A stretch of DNA of 64,000 nt from Hemicentrotus pulcherrimus (lineage: Eukaryota; Echinodermata; Echinoidea; Camarodonta; Strongylocentrotidae). The position numbers and the translations under genes are program-made. Position 1 is the stretch's first letter. Every line of letters starts with the position of its first letter. The notes beneath the pieces are model-generated. The model was not told the origin of the DNA. It worked only from the letters and a program-made list of their open reading frames with translations, and made no database searches. The stretch lies in assembly GCA_003118195.1 (NCBI GenBank), contig BEXV01000864.1:35527-99526 (forward strand), read 5' to 3'. This document shows, in pieces, positions 1-12,839 of the stretch.

Positions 1-1461
1 CCACGTCCGCCCACACCAGCCCCATTGTGCTCGCCTGTTTACTGATAACATTTTGCGAGGGTTTAAACATCCCACTTGGGAAGAATGCTCGGAAATGAAT
101 TTGAGAATGTATACCCATGTTCGCCTTGTATCTCTGACATTGTGTTCGTTACGTAGACGTTACATGGTACGAAAAAAGCGGCCTCGCGCCGGTGCGCGTT
201 GCTGCCGGTTGCCGCTGGCTGTCGCACGCGCTTGCGTTGACACAACCGCACTGGGTTCTATATGAAGGCAAACAGCGCGGGGAGGCGAGGAATTAACGGT
301 CCATTACAGGGCTGCCATTCACTTCATCAACTTGCCCCAGTTCGATTCCACTGATGAGACTTTCATCGCAAAATTATTGCTCTCAAAATGGACGGCGCGG
401 AGCTTGTCTCAAAGCTGCAAAAATAGCAGCGCGCGTTTTCTGCACCTCAACGTTAACGGGACGATAGAGGAGAGGGAAAAAGTTCTACAGAGGAATGATC
501 GAAAGACTTGTGCAAAGAAAAGGAACAGAAGAAGAGCGAGTTTAAAAAAAAAAGTTATCCGCGTTGGAGAGAGAGCCGGGAGGTAAAAAAAAAAAAAAAC
601 GAAATGGGATGTAGAATCGCAAGAAAGAAAGGAAGAAGATTATAAGAGGGGAAAAAGATGAAACTTGTATTACGAAGGAGGGGGAGATGCTGGTTAATTG
701 TTGTAAGGAGACGCATTAACGGCTTTTCGTCGAATGGACAAACACGGAACGCTTGTTAACAATTAAGGAGAAGAAAGGCTTTGGCTAAGTGAACATGGTC
801 CAAACAGAGCTAAGAAAACATGAAGACACGCAGCAGAAACAATACCCATAATGCCACGCCCAGAGGTTAAACAAGAACAAAGAGGATTAATAGCTATAGT
901 AATGAGCTTCGTTTCTTGCCTTGGTTTAAGTATCTTACGATGGAGCCATGTGCTTGGTGCTTCACAACATTCAACATGTGCAGAAATTTCCTCAACATTT
1001 TAAGAATTTGAATGTTTTCTCAGTATGTTGAAATAGATAGTTCCCTTTAAACATGAGAAAGCATTTTGAAAAGTATATTAATTGCATTGTCTATGTTGAA
1101 AGTAACCATGGAAACAGCGCCGCATTCAAAAGCTTTACAAACAATCCGATGACGCATGGTGACAAGACGAGTGACGTAACTATCCATATACATCCACGTC
1201 ATTTATGCTCTTTATACAATTTCCTTTTTCGAATTACAATTATAGCTACGATTTGGAAAGTTGAATTTATATGGAGTGCATTTGTTGCCCTATTTCATCA
1301 AAAGATAAACGTACAACATTTTATTTTTCATTTATTTCACTCAACTTACCATTTTAGTCCTTTGCGACGTTATATTCAATCGCACTTATCCCTAAGTCAA
1401 CGCATAATCATGCACTTTTGAAAATGTCGTATATGGTAACTACCTTATTTAATTGTCTTAC
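1..1461 (-). other. Intron 4 (5' part) of the T-box gene
   Basis: It begins with donor GTAAGA at 1461-1456 and leaves the window. I see no T-box end motif and no other coding signal. The first 300 bases are relatively GC-rich (for example around 175-245) and could be regulatory or close to the next exon. The rest is purine-rich or AT-rich without recognisable repeats. Confidence 0.8.
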
Positions 1462-1608
1462 CTTTTCGTTCTGGTAGGCTGTGACGGCGATAAAGGTGGT
1501 TTCAGGGAAGGCAAAAGTCACGAAGCTGTTCCATCGTAGACTGAACACATCGTTTGCCTGCACGATGTGAAAACGGGGTTGGTACTTGTGCATCGAATTT
1601 AGAATGAT
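1462..1608 (-). CDS. tbx6/16: T-box gene exon 4 (second half of the T-box domain; gene continues off the left edge)
   Basis: The acceptor is CTTTTTGTCGCAG and the donor is GAAAAG|GTAAGA. The 49 codons are residues 221-269, from [16 protein letters not shown] through [30 protein letters not shown] and FPET-F-AVTAYQN are hallmark T-box motifs. The stretch [13 protein letters not shown] at 234-246 is diagnostic: as I recall, Tbx16 and related proteins have HIVQADDLFSVRW here, whereas Tbx2/3 has HIVRANDILKLPY and Tbx20 has a longer insertion. The phase-0 join after GH of exon 3 is a conserved T-box intron position. The motif that should come next, resembling ITKLKIDHNPFAKGFR, is not found on either strand between 1 and 1461, so at least one more exon with the end of the T-box and the C-terminal region lies beyond the window. 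Confidence 0.96.
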
Positions 1609-3183
1609 CTGCGACAAAAAGGAAATACAAATGAAAGAGAAGAAAGAACATTGTGAGCAAAAGCATTAGGGTCATGAAATATTTTTTCTATTTGATCATA
1701 AAGCTAATGAAATCTTATAGTTTTATAGTGATCATAATTTAAATAATCTGGGTATATCTACCGCTTGATATGAAATACCATTTATTAGCGCTTTACAGAT
1801 AATTCAAAGTTTGGTAGTGATTCAAAAGTAAATGTCAAATAGGAAATAGAACCGTATCAAAAACGAAGCCCGTCCCTACAAAAATAATCGAATAAGCGAT
1901 CTTTGTATTCCTTATTAGAGGTTTAGAATTGTGTTGTATATGTGGTATTGCTTGTAAAAATGTTGAAGAATTAAAATAGAATCGTCACTAATTAAATGAA
2001 ATTCGTTTGATTAACAAACCAATTCTAAAATTGACTGCCTAAATTAATCCAAGAAATAAATCTATCATTAGGAAGGTATGTTAAAATGTATTAGATATAA
2101 GACGGATAATGGATAGAAGATTCATATCTTGATGTTTGTTTTCTAATTGATTTTCAGGTTATTATACGTCATTACATTGAATAATATCAGTCCGATTCAT
2201 GCTGATTTGCAGACATTGTCATTTCGATACCGTGTTTTTCAGTTTTCAGGTCACGTTCCAATATCTGTTTACATATCTCATTTCGCTCTACAGAATGAAA
2301 CAGTAACTTTTCACGGCCACGGCTACATTCAGTCTATTTTAGGTTCCTTCTATTAAAGGAAAACAGAGGGTAGAAAAATCCACACACAAGAAAGAGGTAA
2401 GAAATTCTTTTTTTCTTCTTTGCAGGAATCATAACAGGCGTGGGCATGCAATAATTCAAATAGAATTGGCAAGAAAAGACGACCTTCGCTCAGCAGGGCG
2501 CTGGAACTCGTCAAAGATAGATCATGCCAAACGCATCAACGTTATAGACATAACAACCACACAAAAACAGTTAGCACCCGACTGTAAGAAAATAGACGAC
2601 AGTAAATTGTATATCACAAAATGTGAAATTTAGAGGAAAAAAAAAGAAGAGGGAGAAAAAGAAAATAGAATAGGATGAATAAATAGAAGAAATGGAGGAA
2701 AAATTATATAAAAAGGTGGCCAAGAGTAGAAAAAACAAAAGCGTGGTGAAGTGAACACATGGTGATGAATCGGTGGGCGGATTTTACGACTGAGCTGGCC
2801 CGAATAATGCGTCGGTTTCAACAGGTGACGATAACATCAGATTGATCAATGCATGGGACTACAGGGATCGAAATCGGAGGCGCCAACGGGACCTGGCCTG
2901 CTGTTGTTAGGCTTGTGGGAAAAAGAAGCTGCTCCGCAAGATGTGGTCTACTAAAATAATCACGACGGCAACTCAACATTCCTCGCCTAACAAAAGGCGG
3001 CAAATAACGATATGTCCTTGTGTTTATATCAGTTTTTTATTATGATGATGTATATACAAAGGGTGGATAATTTGGCACGCAATTATTGTTACTGTTGGTT
3101 TATATAGTTCCCTTTATGTTTTCGATACAGCTACTGTGCCCACTATCTTGATTTGGTATCTCTTCCGTGTTGTTTTAAGGTGG

Positions 3184-3191
3184 GTGTGTGT

Positions 3192-3231
<40 letters not shown>
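3184..3231. repeat. (TG)n(GA)n microsatellite
   Basis: A TG tract runs directly into about twelve GA units inside intron 3. Confidence 0.95.
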
Positions 3232-6200
3232 ATAATTGTGGCGTCGCCTCCACTCAAGGTTGCCTGTAGGTTCGGAAGAGCAATCGTGTCACGCAATGGC
3301 ATCACTCCATCACATTATGTATTGCATTCTAAACCCAGATGTGTTAATAGCCCGACAATTTTCGCGGACTTTGATGGGGCTGTCTTTAGCAACAGCGTCA
3401 CATTTAGAGACCTAGGTGATCGTATTTGTTTCCTACACTCTCTCCGATTCTCCCTGTTTCGTCACCGGCACTTCACTCTGCCTGACTAAGATCACACCCG
3501 AAGCGACAAAGACATGTCAATTAAGAAAAGAGAACCTGTCAAAGCTTGGTACAGTTATCCCTTTTTTAACCGACCTCACTATTTAGGTGTCAGAGTTAAT
3601 AATGAATAAAACAAATTCATTTGATAGAACTCAAAGGTCAAAGCATTACAATGTCTGGGTTTTCTTTATTCGTCAAGTATCCTTAATTCCCTAAAGAAAT
3701 CCACTTACGTTTGTATTAATCAATTTTGAGAGTTCATTAGTAATAATGAATGAAGAAAAGAAACGAACTTTTATTAATTATCTTTTAAGACAACATCTAA
3801 CGTAGATTACAAATTGTAAAGATCATTTTCCTCCGTGTGTAGTTCGATGGAAATAAATGCAAATGATTTAATGTGATCTCCGACTGAGTATGTTTTGACA
3901 ATTCAATCCGATTCAGCTGCTTTAGGTCTTCTAATCAACATTTTACACAGCTTTTAGCCAAATCGTGTAAAAAGACCGCAACGTCTTTCAAACATCATTG
4001 ATTTTCAGAATGTCTTACTTCAGATGGGTTGCTCAGCATGGGTTTATAGATACCACGTGCTATCATAGCCTGCGATCTCTAATCAGCAGTGGCACGCTTT
4101 ATCGTGAGTGAATGCTTCAGAAATCATGGCAGAAAAATGATTCCTTCTCAAGACGCATTTTAAATCAACAGCAGACCGTGAGCGGTGTAACATTAACCGT
4201 CTGTATTTTCTCCCAAGACCCCCTACACCCCCACACCCACATTCGCTCAACGCACGCATCTCAGTTACATTATTTACTGCAAACTTAATCGAGTTTTGTT
4301 TGTGCTCGCGATGGCGCCTCGTAGAAGATGGCGGAAAAATGCTGACATCCGTTTGGGAGCGCGCAAAGGGCGATCTTTGGTTTGATAAGACGCCCCCCTG
4401 CGGTCGCCTACACCTGTAGCTTATGACTCCTGCGTACTGTCTTATGGAAGAAGTCATGAAGCCGACTCAAGAAATTGAAGGAAAAAGCAACAGTTATTTA
4501 GACGCTGAATTCGTAGTTCATGAATTTGTTACGTTAGATTGTTCAATAAAACAGTACAGATTAACATAGTGAAAATGGTATAAAAGCAAAAACTCTTCGT
4601 TCTTTGTTGTATTCATATCCTTTTTCTCATTGATTATAGATGGAACGAAATAAAATGCGAGGTTCTTGCAGGCTTTTTGAAGGAGATATATCAATTATGT
4701 TAAGGAATTTTTCAATGACTTATACTGACTTGAAAAAGGTTATACTTTACAATTTCCTTGAAATATTGCATAGTCTTTCATTATCTATATTTATTAATCC
4801 TTAGTATTAATAACATGTAAAACCGTTATGATTGCAAAAATCGTTTACTAATTGAAAACAAAATTAATCTCACCAAAATCGATAAGATTTGCATTGGTCA
4901 CGTTCAAAAAGATTCAATTTTCAAGACTGAGAAATTGTTGGTTTAGGTGGTGAAATCCATCATATTTTTCTTTTAAAAACGGGATATACAATTGTATTAT
5001 ATAAGCAGATTCGTTGAGCAGTCTACCCTCAAATTTGATAGAAACCGATGTCTTTATTTATGCAATAATTTCGTGTCGGAACTTTTTCAATTGAGATAAA
5101 AGGGTTTATTCAATAAGAGACAGGAAATGAAAGAAATATCATTAACGCAATTAGAATATACAGCTTTATCTTTTGACATCAATAGTGTTTATTCCAAACT
5201 TTCTCTTATTGAGAATAGTGTCGGTAGAGATCGAGATGCAAAGAGGTCAAAAGAAGCGACCACAATGCGCGCGTTTTACGCGCTCTTTTGCTCAAAACAT
5301 CACCGGCATTGCGCTGGGACAATCCTCGTGGCTTGCCTGATTGCTCGCCGGTTTCTTTGGGGTTAAGCAAGCGAGGGCCGGTGCCTTCTAAACTCATCAT
5401 GCTGGATTAAGCTTCAAACAAACCAACTCACGGACGGGTCCATTGACGACGACCCGAACGTTGTCGAAAATCGATGCCCTCCTTCCTTTATAGCTCAATA
5501 AGAGGTTTATTATTCATTTTCAGTGTCTTTGTCGTGTATTATTTTCAGTGGCATTATTATCACGATTATTGCAAAATAAATGAAAGGAACATCTTCACGA
5601 CGGCTTTGATATATGCCGACTGTTTGATATAGACCACACGCCGACTCCCGATGTTACGAAACCTTGGACATTTTTATATCATGTTTCACGTTGATATGAG
5701 TGAGAAAGAACAGCTCTTTTCTTTTCTTTTCCTCTTTGCTGTATCTCTCTTTTTAATGTAGGCCTTTCTTAAATAAATAATTCTCATCACTATAATGCTT
5801 TTGCTACTCTTAAATAATGATTTAACTATTTATTATCATTATCGTTATTAGTAAACTGAAATATCACTATCATTACTATTTCAGTTTGAATGTGGCATCT
5901 TTCTCTGTGTCTTTATCTTCATCTCTGTTCCTTTGTAAAAAAAAAAAGAGAAGTTCAGTTCAGTTAAACATTGTGATAACAAATGGTGTATCAATACTTT
6001 GTATGTCAAAATTCTTGAAATTCAAGAGTAATGGAGAAAGAGAGAAAGGCAGATAGAAGACAAGGGGAAAGATGAAAAAGGGTAGTCGAAGTGGGAAGAG
6101 AATTGATATTAGATTACAAGTTGTTTAAATTTGGAGAAAAAAGTGTGGTCAGAGAGAAAAAATGAGACGGAGTTCATAAAGAAAGAAATACAGAAAAGAA

Positions 6201-6389
6201 AAATTGAAAAAGGGGTTTAGATTGTGGAAAAGAGAAAGAAATAGATTTTCAGAGATAAATTGAATAGAGTTGTATGGAGAAAGAAAGACGGAAAGAGACA
6301 GAGAGATTGAGACAGAGAGAAAGGGAAATGGATATACAGGACTTGGAGCATAAGAGATCATAAGTCAATTTAGGAGCAGATCGAAAGGG

Positions 6390-6390
6390 A

Positions 6391-6427
<37 letters not shown>

Positions 6428-6462
6428 GAGAGTGAGTGTGTGTGCGAGTGTGTATGTGGGTG
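6390..6462. repeat. (GA)n/(GT)n microsatellite in a purine-rich block
   Basis: GA units give way to GTGTG units. The surrounding 6030-6600 is almost all purine on the plus strand and produces long open frames in several registers that are not genes. Confidence 0.9.
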
Positions 6463-7838
6463 TAAGAGGGAGAGAGTGGAAGAAAGAAAAAGGGAGATAG
6501 AGACATACAAAAGAAGAGATAGACAGATAGACAGAAAGACAGAGGAAGATACAGACCGACAGAGACAGAGAGAGAGAGACAGAGAGACATAGTAGGGCGA
6601 GTCAGAGCTCAAAAGTCAATTTAGGAGGAGAAGAAGGGTATCGTTTGCGGATAGGACACTGTGATTTAATCAGTGTGCGCTGTTTCAGCTGTCCGGGTTC
6701 GATTCGCGTTCGATCGCGATGCGTGGCCCGAGATAGCAGAGAAGGTTATCCACTACGATGACGCCATTTATTGTCCGCCATTTTCACTCTTTATCAAACC
6801 GTTTCCTGATCGCAACAACAATACCGTGTAGGCGGCTGCATGCTCGATATTTAAGGTCACTTATATCCTGTGGTTTTTGTTTCATTACTCATGCTATCAT
6901 CATGTCTCTCTTCCTCATAATTATGTCTTCACGATTGTATACTTACATAACTATATTGATACTGTTTTGCGTTTGCGCGCCTTGGTGCGCGTTCACTTTT
7001 GTAATGAGAAGCGCTGCAGGTGCGTAGCTTGATTGCATTTTATAGAACAGCAAGTTGGTCATTTTCCTATCCTATTCTTTTCATTCTTTTATAATATCTT
7101 AATCTTTATTTACTTAATACAATTACAAAAAAGTCTACTTCACAAGGCGAGGGAAAGATAAGAAGGTAAATAAATGAGGAGGATTATTATACAAAATCGA
7201 TTTAGGAATGGCTCTCAAGATGAATTCTATAAAGTATCACGAAGTAGTTCAATAACTTGCTTGTTGGATTTCATAAGATGTTGTATACCTGTTGTATGAT
7301 GTATACTTTTAATATGCAGGCCTAATCTTTGATTTCCTTTCTAAGACAAAAAAGCAGAATGAAGAATACGTTTTTGGGTGCGTTTTATAGTATGCAAATC
7401 ATTTTATTTTCTTTCGATAAGTTTCTTACGAGTCATCAATTATGTTTATAAAAGAAGCTTGATTCTCAGCCATATTGATTTGATTTGTAATTGGATGTAA
7501 AATTAGAATGGGCAAAACTCTGAATTCTCCTTAAATCTAAATCATTATTTTCTGGGATGAAATGAAACTTTCATCAGCACGGTGGAAAAGAGAAGGAGTC
7601 ATTGTTTTGACATGGGCAAGGGCATTTCATTTTAATCACTGCAAGAATAACTCCAATCATCATCGGAAGTTTGCCGTCAATACGGATGGATGAACCCCCT
7701 CCAATCTTTGACACTTCCCAATATGCAACGAATCGTTCAACTTGTGAAAAGTTAACAGAGCCCAAGAGAGATAGGAGGGAAGGAGATGGAGCAGGAAGGT
7801 TGGAAGCGGTGAACGAAAGTTGTCTGTCTGAGGAAGAG

Positions 7839-7841
<3 letters not shown>

Positions 7842-7869
<28 letters not shown>

Positions 7870-7870
7870 G
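7842..7870. repeat. (GA)n microsatellite
   Basis: About thirteen GA units with one interruption in intron 3. Confidence 0.9.
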
Positions 7871-9209
7871 GAAGAGTAGAGATAACAAGAGGGACAGAGA
7901 GAGAGACGGGGAGAAGAGAAGAGACAAGGTTATAATCTTGAGTAGTAGAGTGTAGTCACCAGTGTTCGACCTCTTAACCCACTCGGGACGATCCTGTCCC
8001 GCTGGACCGGTGAAGGGGGGAGCTGCTATCTGCCAAACCTAACACGTTCAGCGGCGCTCAATAGGGCTTTCACACTTTCCCATGTCGTCTTTGCTACCTA
8101 CGGGTTTGCACAGGGAATGTAAGGGCAAGACAAGGGAGATCGCAGCCGGCTCCACCGGGCTAAAATAGATGTGACATACCAGCTGTCAGGTGCCGCGTTA
8201 CGGGCGTCAACGGGCTGGCCATCGTGCCCGCTCAGCCACACATCCCTAATTACGCTCCCGACACCGCTCCATCGCAGATCAAGCGAGGATTAACAGAGAG
8301 ATTAAACGGTGCTTCCCCGTACCCCCCTCATTATCTACCTACACACCCATCCGAGCGGCAATGTGAAACCCGAGAGCTCCCGTTTAGCAGTTCTCAAACA
8401 CCGATAGCTAAAGCAAACCCTAAACCCTTCCAAAAAATAACCCCTCATTCGAATCCCGAGTTGTCACAAAAGACGAACCACTCATCTCCGCATATCGTAT
8501 TACATTCTTTTCATCGGCTCGCGGTCCAAGCGCCTCTGCAAATCCCGGGAAATTTATTAAGTGTACATCAAAAGGCAATTAACTGTTAATGTTTTGCCAT
8601 TATCCGGCATGACAGGACTAAACGTCTGACATTAAGTATACAGAATAACAAGCACCCAGACTGGCGGGGAGATGGACTAAGGATTGACTACAATTAGGAT
8701 TTTCCCTCTTTTTTAGTCTAGGAAACTTTGTTGATTTAAAATGTCAAGAGAGCTTTTTAAAAGTTAATATTTATATAGGTAAAGAGACAAATATGAATGG
8801 AGTGGCAAATAAATCTAAGAAAAACAGTAAAACCTAGGTACATAAGGGAGAGACGTAAAGATTGGCATAGTCATTAGCTATAAACCTTATTTCACTTTTC
8901 GTCATTATTTTAATGGGACCAACAAATTACATGGGAGAAGTAAAAAAGAAAAAAGTATTTTTCATTATGCATATGTAAATACAAGTTATTGATAAAATGT
9001 TATCGTGTGTCTTAGCATACGAATAAATGGTTGCGGGGTGGATGTGGATGCGTGTGTGCGTGTGTATTTATCTTGGAGTCTCTCTCATTCTCTATATCTC
9101 TCTCTTTGTTCTGTTTGTCTTTATATAAAGAAAGACAAAGAACAAGAAAAACGATAACTAATAATGTATACATTGAAGAAGAAAAATAGAAGAAGAAAAA
9201 GAAAAAGCG

Positions 9210-9216
<7 letters not shown>

Positions 9217-9241
<25 letters not shown>
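9217..9241. repeat. (GA)n microsatellite
   Basis: Uninterrupted GA units in intron 3, preceded by a GAA-rich stretch. Confidence 0.9.
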
Positions 9242-9246
<5 letters not shown>

Positions 9247-9924
9247 GCGAAACGGAGAGAAATACAGAAGAGGGAATATGCATAGACAAGGTCAAGAAAA
9301 CATCACGTCATCATGCAGGCTTTGAAGCATTATTTTATTAATGGTTTCAAAATGTTGCTTTCCCATAGAGAGACGCAGGTGCAATTTCTACATTTGCAAT
9401 CTCCCAGTAATCATAACCGAGTTGTGAAATTTGATTTCCTCTCAAACAGGAGCGGGTCGGCATAATCTGAATTCTCTATATTGAAAGGTATAGTGACCGC
9501 ATATCAGTTTCAAACCAGGCTTGGAGCTTAAAATGATGGACAAGGTGTTCACTTCGATCATTGATACATTCAACTTCATTAGAAATAACGTCTAACAGCA
9601 AAATAATCGCTTAATTTCTTAAAAACCAATGCATGCAAAGCCATTTGCAGATTGAGCCAATCACCACCAATAACACTCTTTTGTTCGCTTTCTATAAATT
9701 TGGTAGCAGCTATGAACAAGAGAAAGAAAAGCCAATTGATAATCTGTATCAAACAAATTATCCCTTCTTAATTTCTTTTCTTTGATATAATATATACATA
9801 CGGACATAATAAATTTGTTTTAGTTTTTTAGGTGGGATTTGTACTAACTTATGGTTCGTGGTAGTTTCATTATGATTTTGCTCTTGTAGTTTCTCAACCC
9901 AAGTGACTGTCCGTGCTACTTTAA

Positions 9925-10047
9925 GCCTCGGTCACAAATGCCATTACGAACGCCGTACGAACGCCGTACGAACAATAATTTTAAGACCATGGAAAAACAG
10001 AGGATTCGTACGAACTCATCGTTCGTACGAACCTTTGTGACCGTAGC
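9925..10047. mobile_element. Palindromic MITE with TTTAA flanks
   Basis: The ends are near-perfect inverted repeats: left GCCTCGGTCACAAA, right (reverse complement) GCTACGGTCACAAA, 12 of 14 identical. Further inside, GTACGAAC motifs recur in both orientations. The element is flanked by TTTAA on both sides (9920-9924 and 10048-10052), a candidate target-site duplication. At 123 bp and without coding capacity it fits a miniature non-autonomous DNA transposon. The superfamily is not decided; a TTAA-type target is possible. Confidence 0.65.
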
Positions 10048-12417
10048 TTTAAACAAAGAGACCATCAGGTTAAAATTGGACGGATTTAGTGGCATTTCCA
10101 ACGACGTAGGTTTTGCGATCTATCGAATGGGATTGTTTTCGGTTTAGTAAGGGTTGGTGGGATTTCTAGTCACTGATATCGATTGTGATCCTTTGTTTAA
10201 GGTGTATCGTGGACAGGTGTCACCAATACATCTGTTTTGTGCGATGTGTTACTTAAATTTTTCCTCATCAGTCCCACAAACCCTAAATGGCGTCATTCAA
10301 AGGGTACCAAACTTCATCAAGTATTCAACCAATTACCCTTAAACGAAATGGACATGGTATAGGCTTTTTAAGCTTTCCGAGAGATTTAAGGTTCTGGGGC
10401 GAATCTAACGAAGTCATTGTCATCGCCGGTTGGACTCGGTATTGTGTAGGAGTATTGCTTAATGACTGTATTAAACAATTTGCGTAAGATCTGACCTTAA
10501 TCCATCTCCAACCAATAATCTCATTTTCGTCAGCGATCTTGACCATGGGGTAATTCGATTATGCTCGATACCTGTTAAACGCAAACAGCTAATACAGGAA
10601 AGAATATAAATGATATTTGGTAGAATACGCCAAAATGAACTCCACTTCCCCGCTGTATCTTTTAATTCGACCCATTCGTCTCATTCAAGAAAGAAAAAAA
10701 TAAGGCGGACAGGCATTTCATCGATGAGAATTAGTACTATTTTGGTAGTGAAATAAATCCCGTAATCTTTTTAATTCGAGCCCGTCCCGTTTAACAGACT
10801 TAAGTGGCATTAACACGGTCGACATGCGAGATCTGATTTGTATCGACGCAATTTGTGTTCGCTTCTTTGCGCGCCTAAATGGTCTGTATGTTTAAAGGCA
10901 CAATACTCGGCACCATGCAACGAGTGTGCGCGCGAAAAGAACCAACAACACGCACGGTCGTACATTCGCATGACTGACGGAGAGAGTGTATCGAGTCGAG
11001 TCTTTGACCAAAAAAAAAAAAAAAGAGCGCGCGCGTCCTTGGACGGTCGAGAAATTGAAATGGAGATAAATCTAGCGATGCGATATGGGGAGTCATCTCT
11101 ACCATGCTGGGCTCTCATAAACCCAATTAGCGGTGTTATAAGGGCGACTTACGAGATTAACAATTCTCACGATAGAACTGTTTTTCTCTCTTTTCCTCCT
11201 TCCTTTTTGTCTGGTTTCTAATCTATATACCCCTGCTACGTTCATATCTACGGTAGTAAGTTGGTATAATGATGTTCTGTCAAACGTAAAGACCTTGTTG
11301 ATAATGATGATGCAACAGAGAGTTTGAGCAGGATTTGGTGGGAAGACTCATTTGTAAGATTACGTCTGACCTCTTTTTTCCTGGGGTCTTTGACAGATTT
11401 CAGGGCAAGACACGGGGCCTCCATTAGGCTATTGGAATCCAAAAAAAGTAGAGAAGAAGAGGGTGTAGAAAATGCCCCCAGCACGGATTATTGCCACGTT
11501 CCCTCCCCGGGAGGAGCGGGGGAAAGGCTGATTCATTCCCGCTCTGGCTGGATTGTAACGGGTAAATTTAACACAATTTCAGAATCGATACGAAGAAAAC
11601 ACATTGAATGGAGAGAAGTACAAATACTGGTTCAGTGCCACGTGACTCACAATGCTTTTCAAAGTTCGAACAAGCTTTTTTTTTTTTCGTTCATTATTTA
11701 ATTAATGGTGATGCTATATGAAGTACAAAATATCAAGTAATCTATCCTTGAAGGCTGACGACGATCGAATGTAATACACTTTGCTATAACAAATACATAT
11801 TGCTATTTAATAATTCCTAAATAATCCTTTTAATTAATCTCAGCCAAACCGTCGAATCTCAATTCGTAATTATGAATATAGACATTGAGAGAAGAATTTC
11901 GAAACTGATATCCATGTGTAAGGTTTTTTTTTTTGCAAAAGACTATTATCATTTTTTTTATTCCTGTTGAATATTTTGAAAAATGGGTTAGAATCAATAG
12001 GATATTATATAATGACAGTAAATAAACGTATCTATGTGAAAATTGTAAATTGTTGTGATAATGTGTTAATACATAGGCCTAGACTAAGGTGGAAGTTTTT
12101 CCGAATGTAAAGGTATTTTCATGAGTTTGTGATGATAGATTACTGTACGAAATATAAAGATCACTTTAAACAAAAATTAGATTTGCGATTTAAACAAAGG
12201 TTAATAATTATTAATGTGGAAATGTAAACATTTATTCAAAAATGTATAGTTTCATTGCAAATTGTAGAGATTCACATTAAAAAATACGTATTTTCATATG
12301 CAATACTAACTAAATTTTGAAACCGTTTGCAGAATGTTTACATTGTGATCATCAATCATTAATAGCTATCTTCCAAAAACAGCTTTAGTAACTTAATCAT
12401 GCCTTTCATCTTTTTTT

Positions 12418-12423
<6 letters not shown>

Positions 12424-12451
<28 letters not shown>
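12424..12451. repeat. (CT)n microsatellite near exon 3
   Basis: About fourteen CT units on the plus strand (GA on the gene's strand), beginning 120 nt into intron 3. Confidence 0.95.
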
Positions 12452-12453
<2 letters not shown>

Positions 12454-12571
12454 CGTGTTTCGATTTCGAGCAAATTGCTTCTTAATCATTACTTCTGCTT
12501 AAAAACGCTTATTCTATTTGACACACAAGAAAACATATAGAACGTGGATGAGCGCTTACAATGCTACTCAC

Positions 12572-12839
12572 ATGTCCGTGCTGGTCCAAGTTGTTGTTGG
12601 TCAGCTTGAGCTTGTGGAAGGTGACCACTTGCTTCATCCAGACCGCCCCGGTGGCCGGAGAGTCCGGGTGGATGTAGAGCCGGCTGGGCATGTGGGGTTC
12701 TGCTTTACCGGACACCACCCATTCCGAATTGTGGTACTTGTAGCGGGTGTCGTCCACGGGGACGATGTCCATGAGGAGAATGTACTTGGCATTCTGCTCC
12801 AGCCCCGTGATGCTGCAACGAAAGGTCGGGAACATCCGC
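12572..12839 (-). CDS. tbx6/16: T-box gene exon 3 (first half of the T-box domain)
   Basis: The acceptor is a long CT tract ending CTAG, and the donor is GGACAT|GTGAGT. The first base completes Arg131, then residues 132-220 follow with no leftover base. Recognisable T-box blocks are RMFP at 132-135, [12 protein letters not shown] at 150-161, the SGKAEP block at 174-179, [10 protein letters not shown] at 186-195, WMKQ at 198-201, and FHKLKLTNN at 205-213, ending LDQHGH at 215-220. From family knowledge these blocks form the DNA-binding beta-sheet core and the dimer contact surface. WMKQ with KLKLTNNxLDQHGH is closest to Tbx6/16/VegT proteins; Tbx2/3 has WMAKPV and SDKHG, and Tbx4/5 has LDPFGH. 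No stop or frameshift interrupts it. It is the strongest single piece of evidence for a functional gene. Confidence 0.97.

Larger units (their letters stand above)
1609..12571 (-). other. Intron 3 of the T-box gene (11.0 kb)
   Basis: It is bounded by GTGAGT at 12571 and CGCAG at 1609. Contents seen: TG/GA repeats at 3184-3231, 6390-6462, 7842-7870 and 9217-9241, a CT tract at 12424-12451, long purine-rich stretches at 6030-6600, and a palindromic MITE at 9925-10047. Less AT-rich stretches lie at about 4160-4440, 5250-5480, 7960-8590 and 10800-11120. An open frame of 121 codons at 8224-8589 has no domain I recognise and probably only reflects base composition. No other gene is seen. Confidence 0.8.

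Noticed and set aside
1..1461. Search for the end of the T-box (ITKLKIDxNPFAKGFR-like exon)
   Set aside because: No such motif is found on the minus strand left of exon 4, so the final exon or exons are outside the window rather than missing from the gene.
6649..6722. tRNA-like segment with GGGTTCGATTCGCG
   Set aside because: A box B-like match is present but no acceptor stem or proper T arm can be paired. It may be a SINE head remnant, but there is no core to support that.
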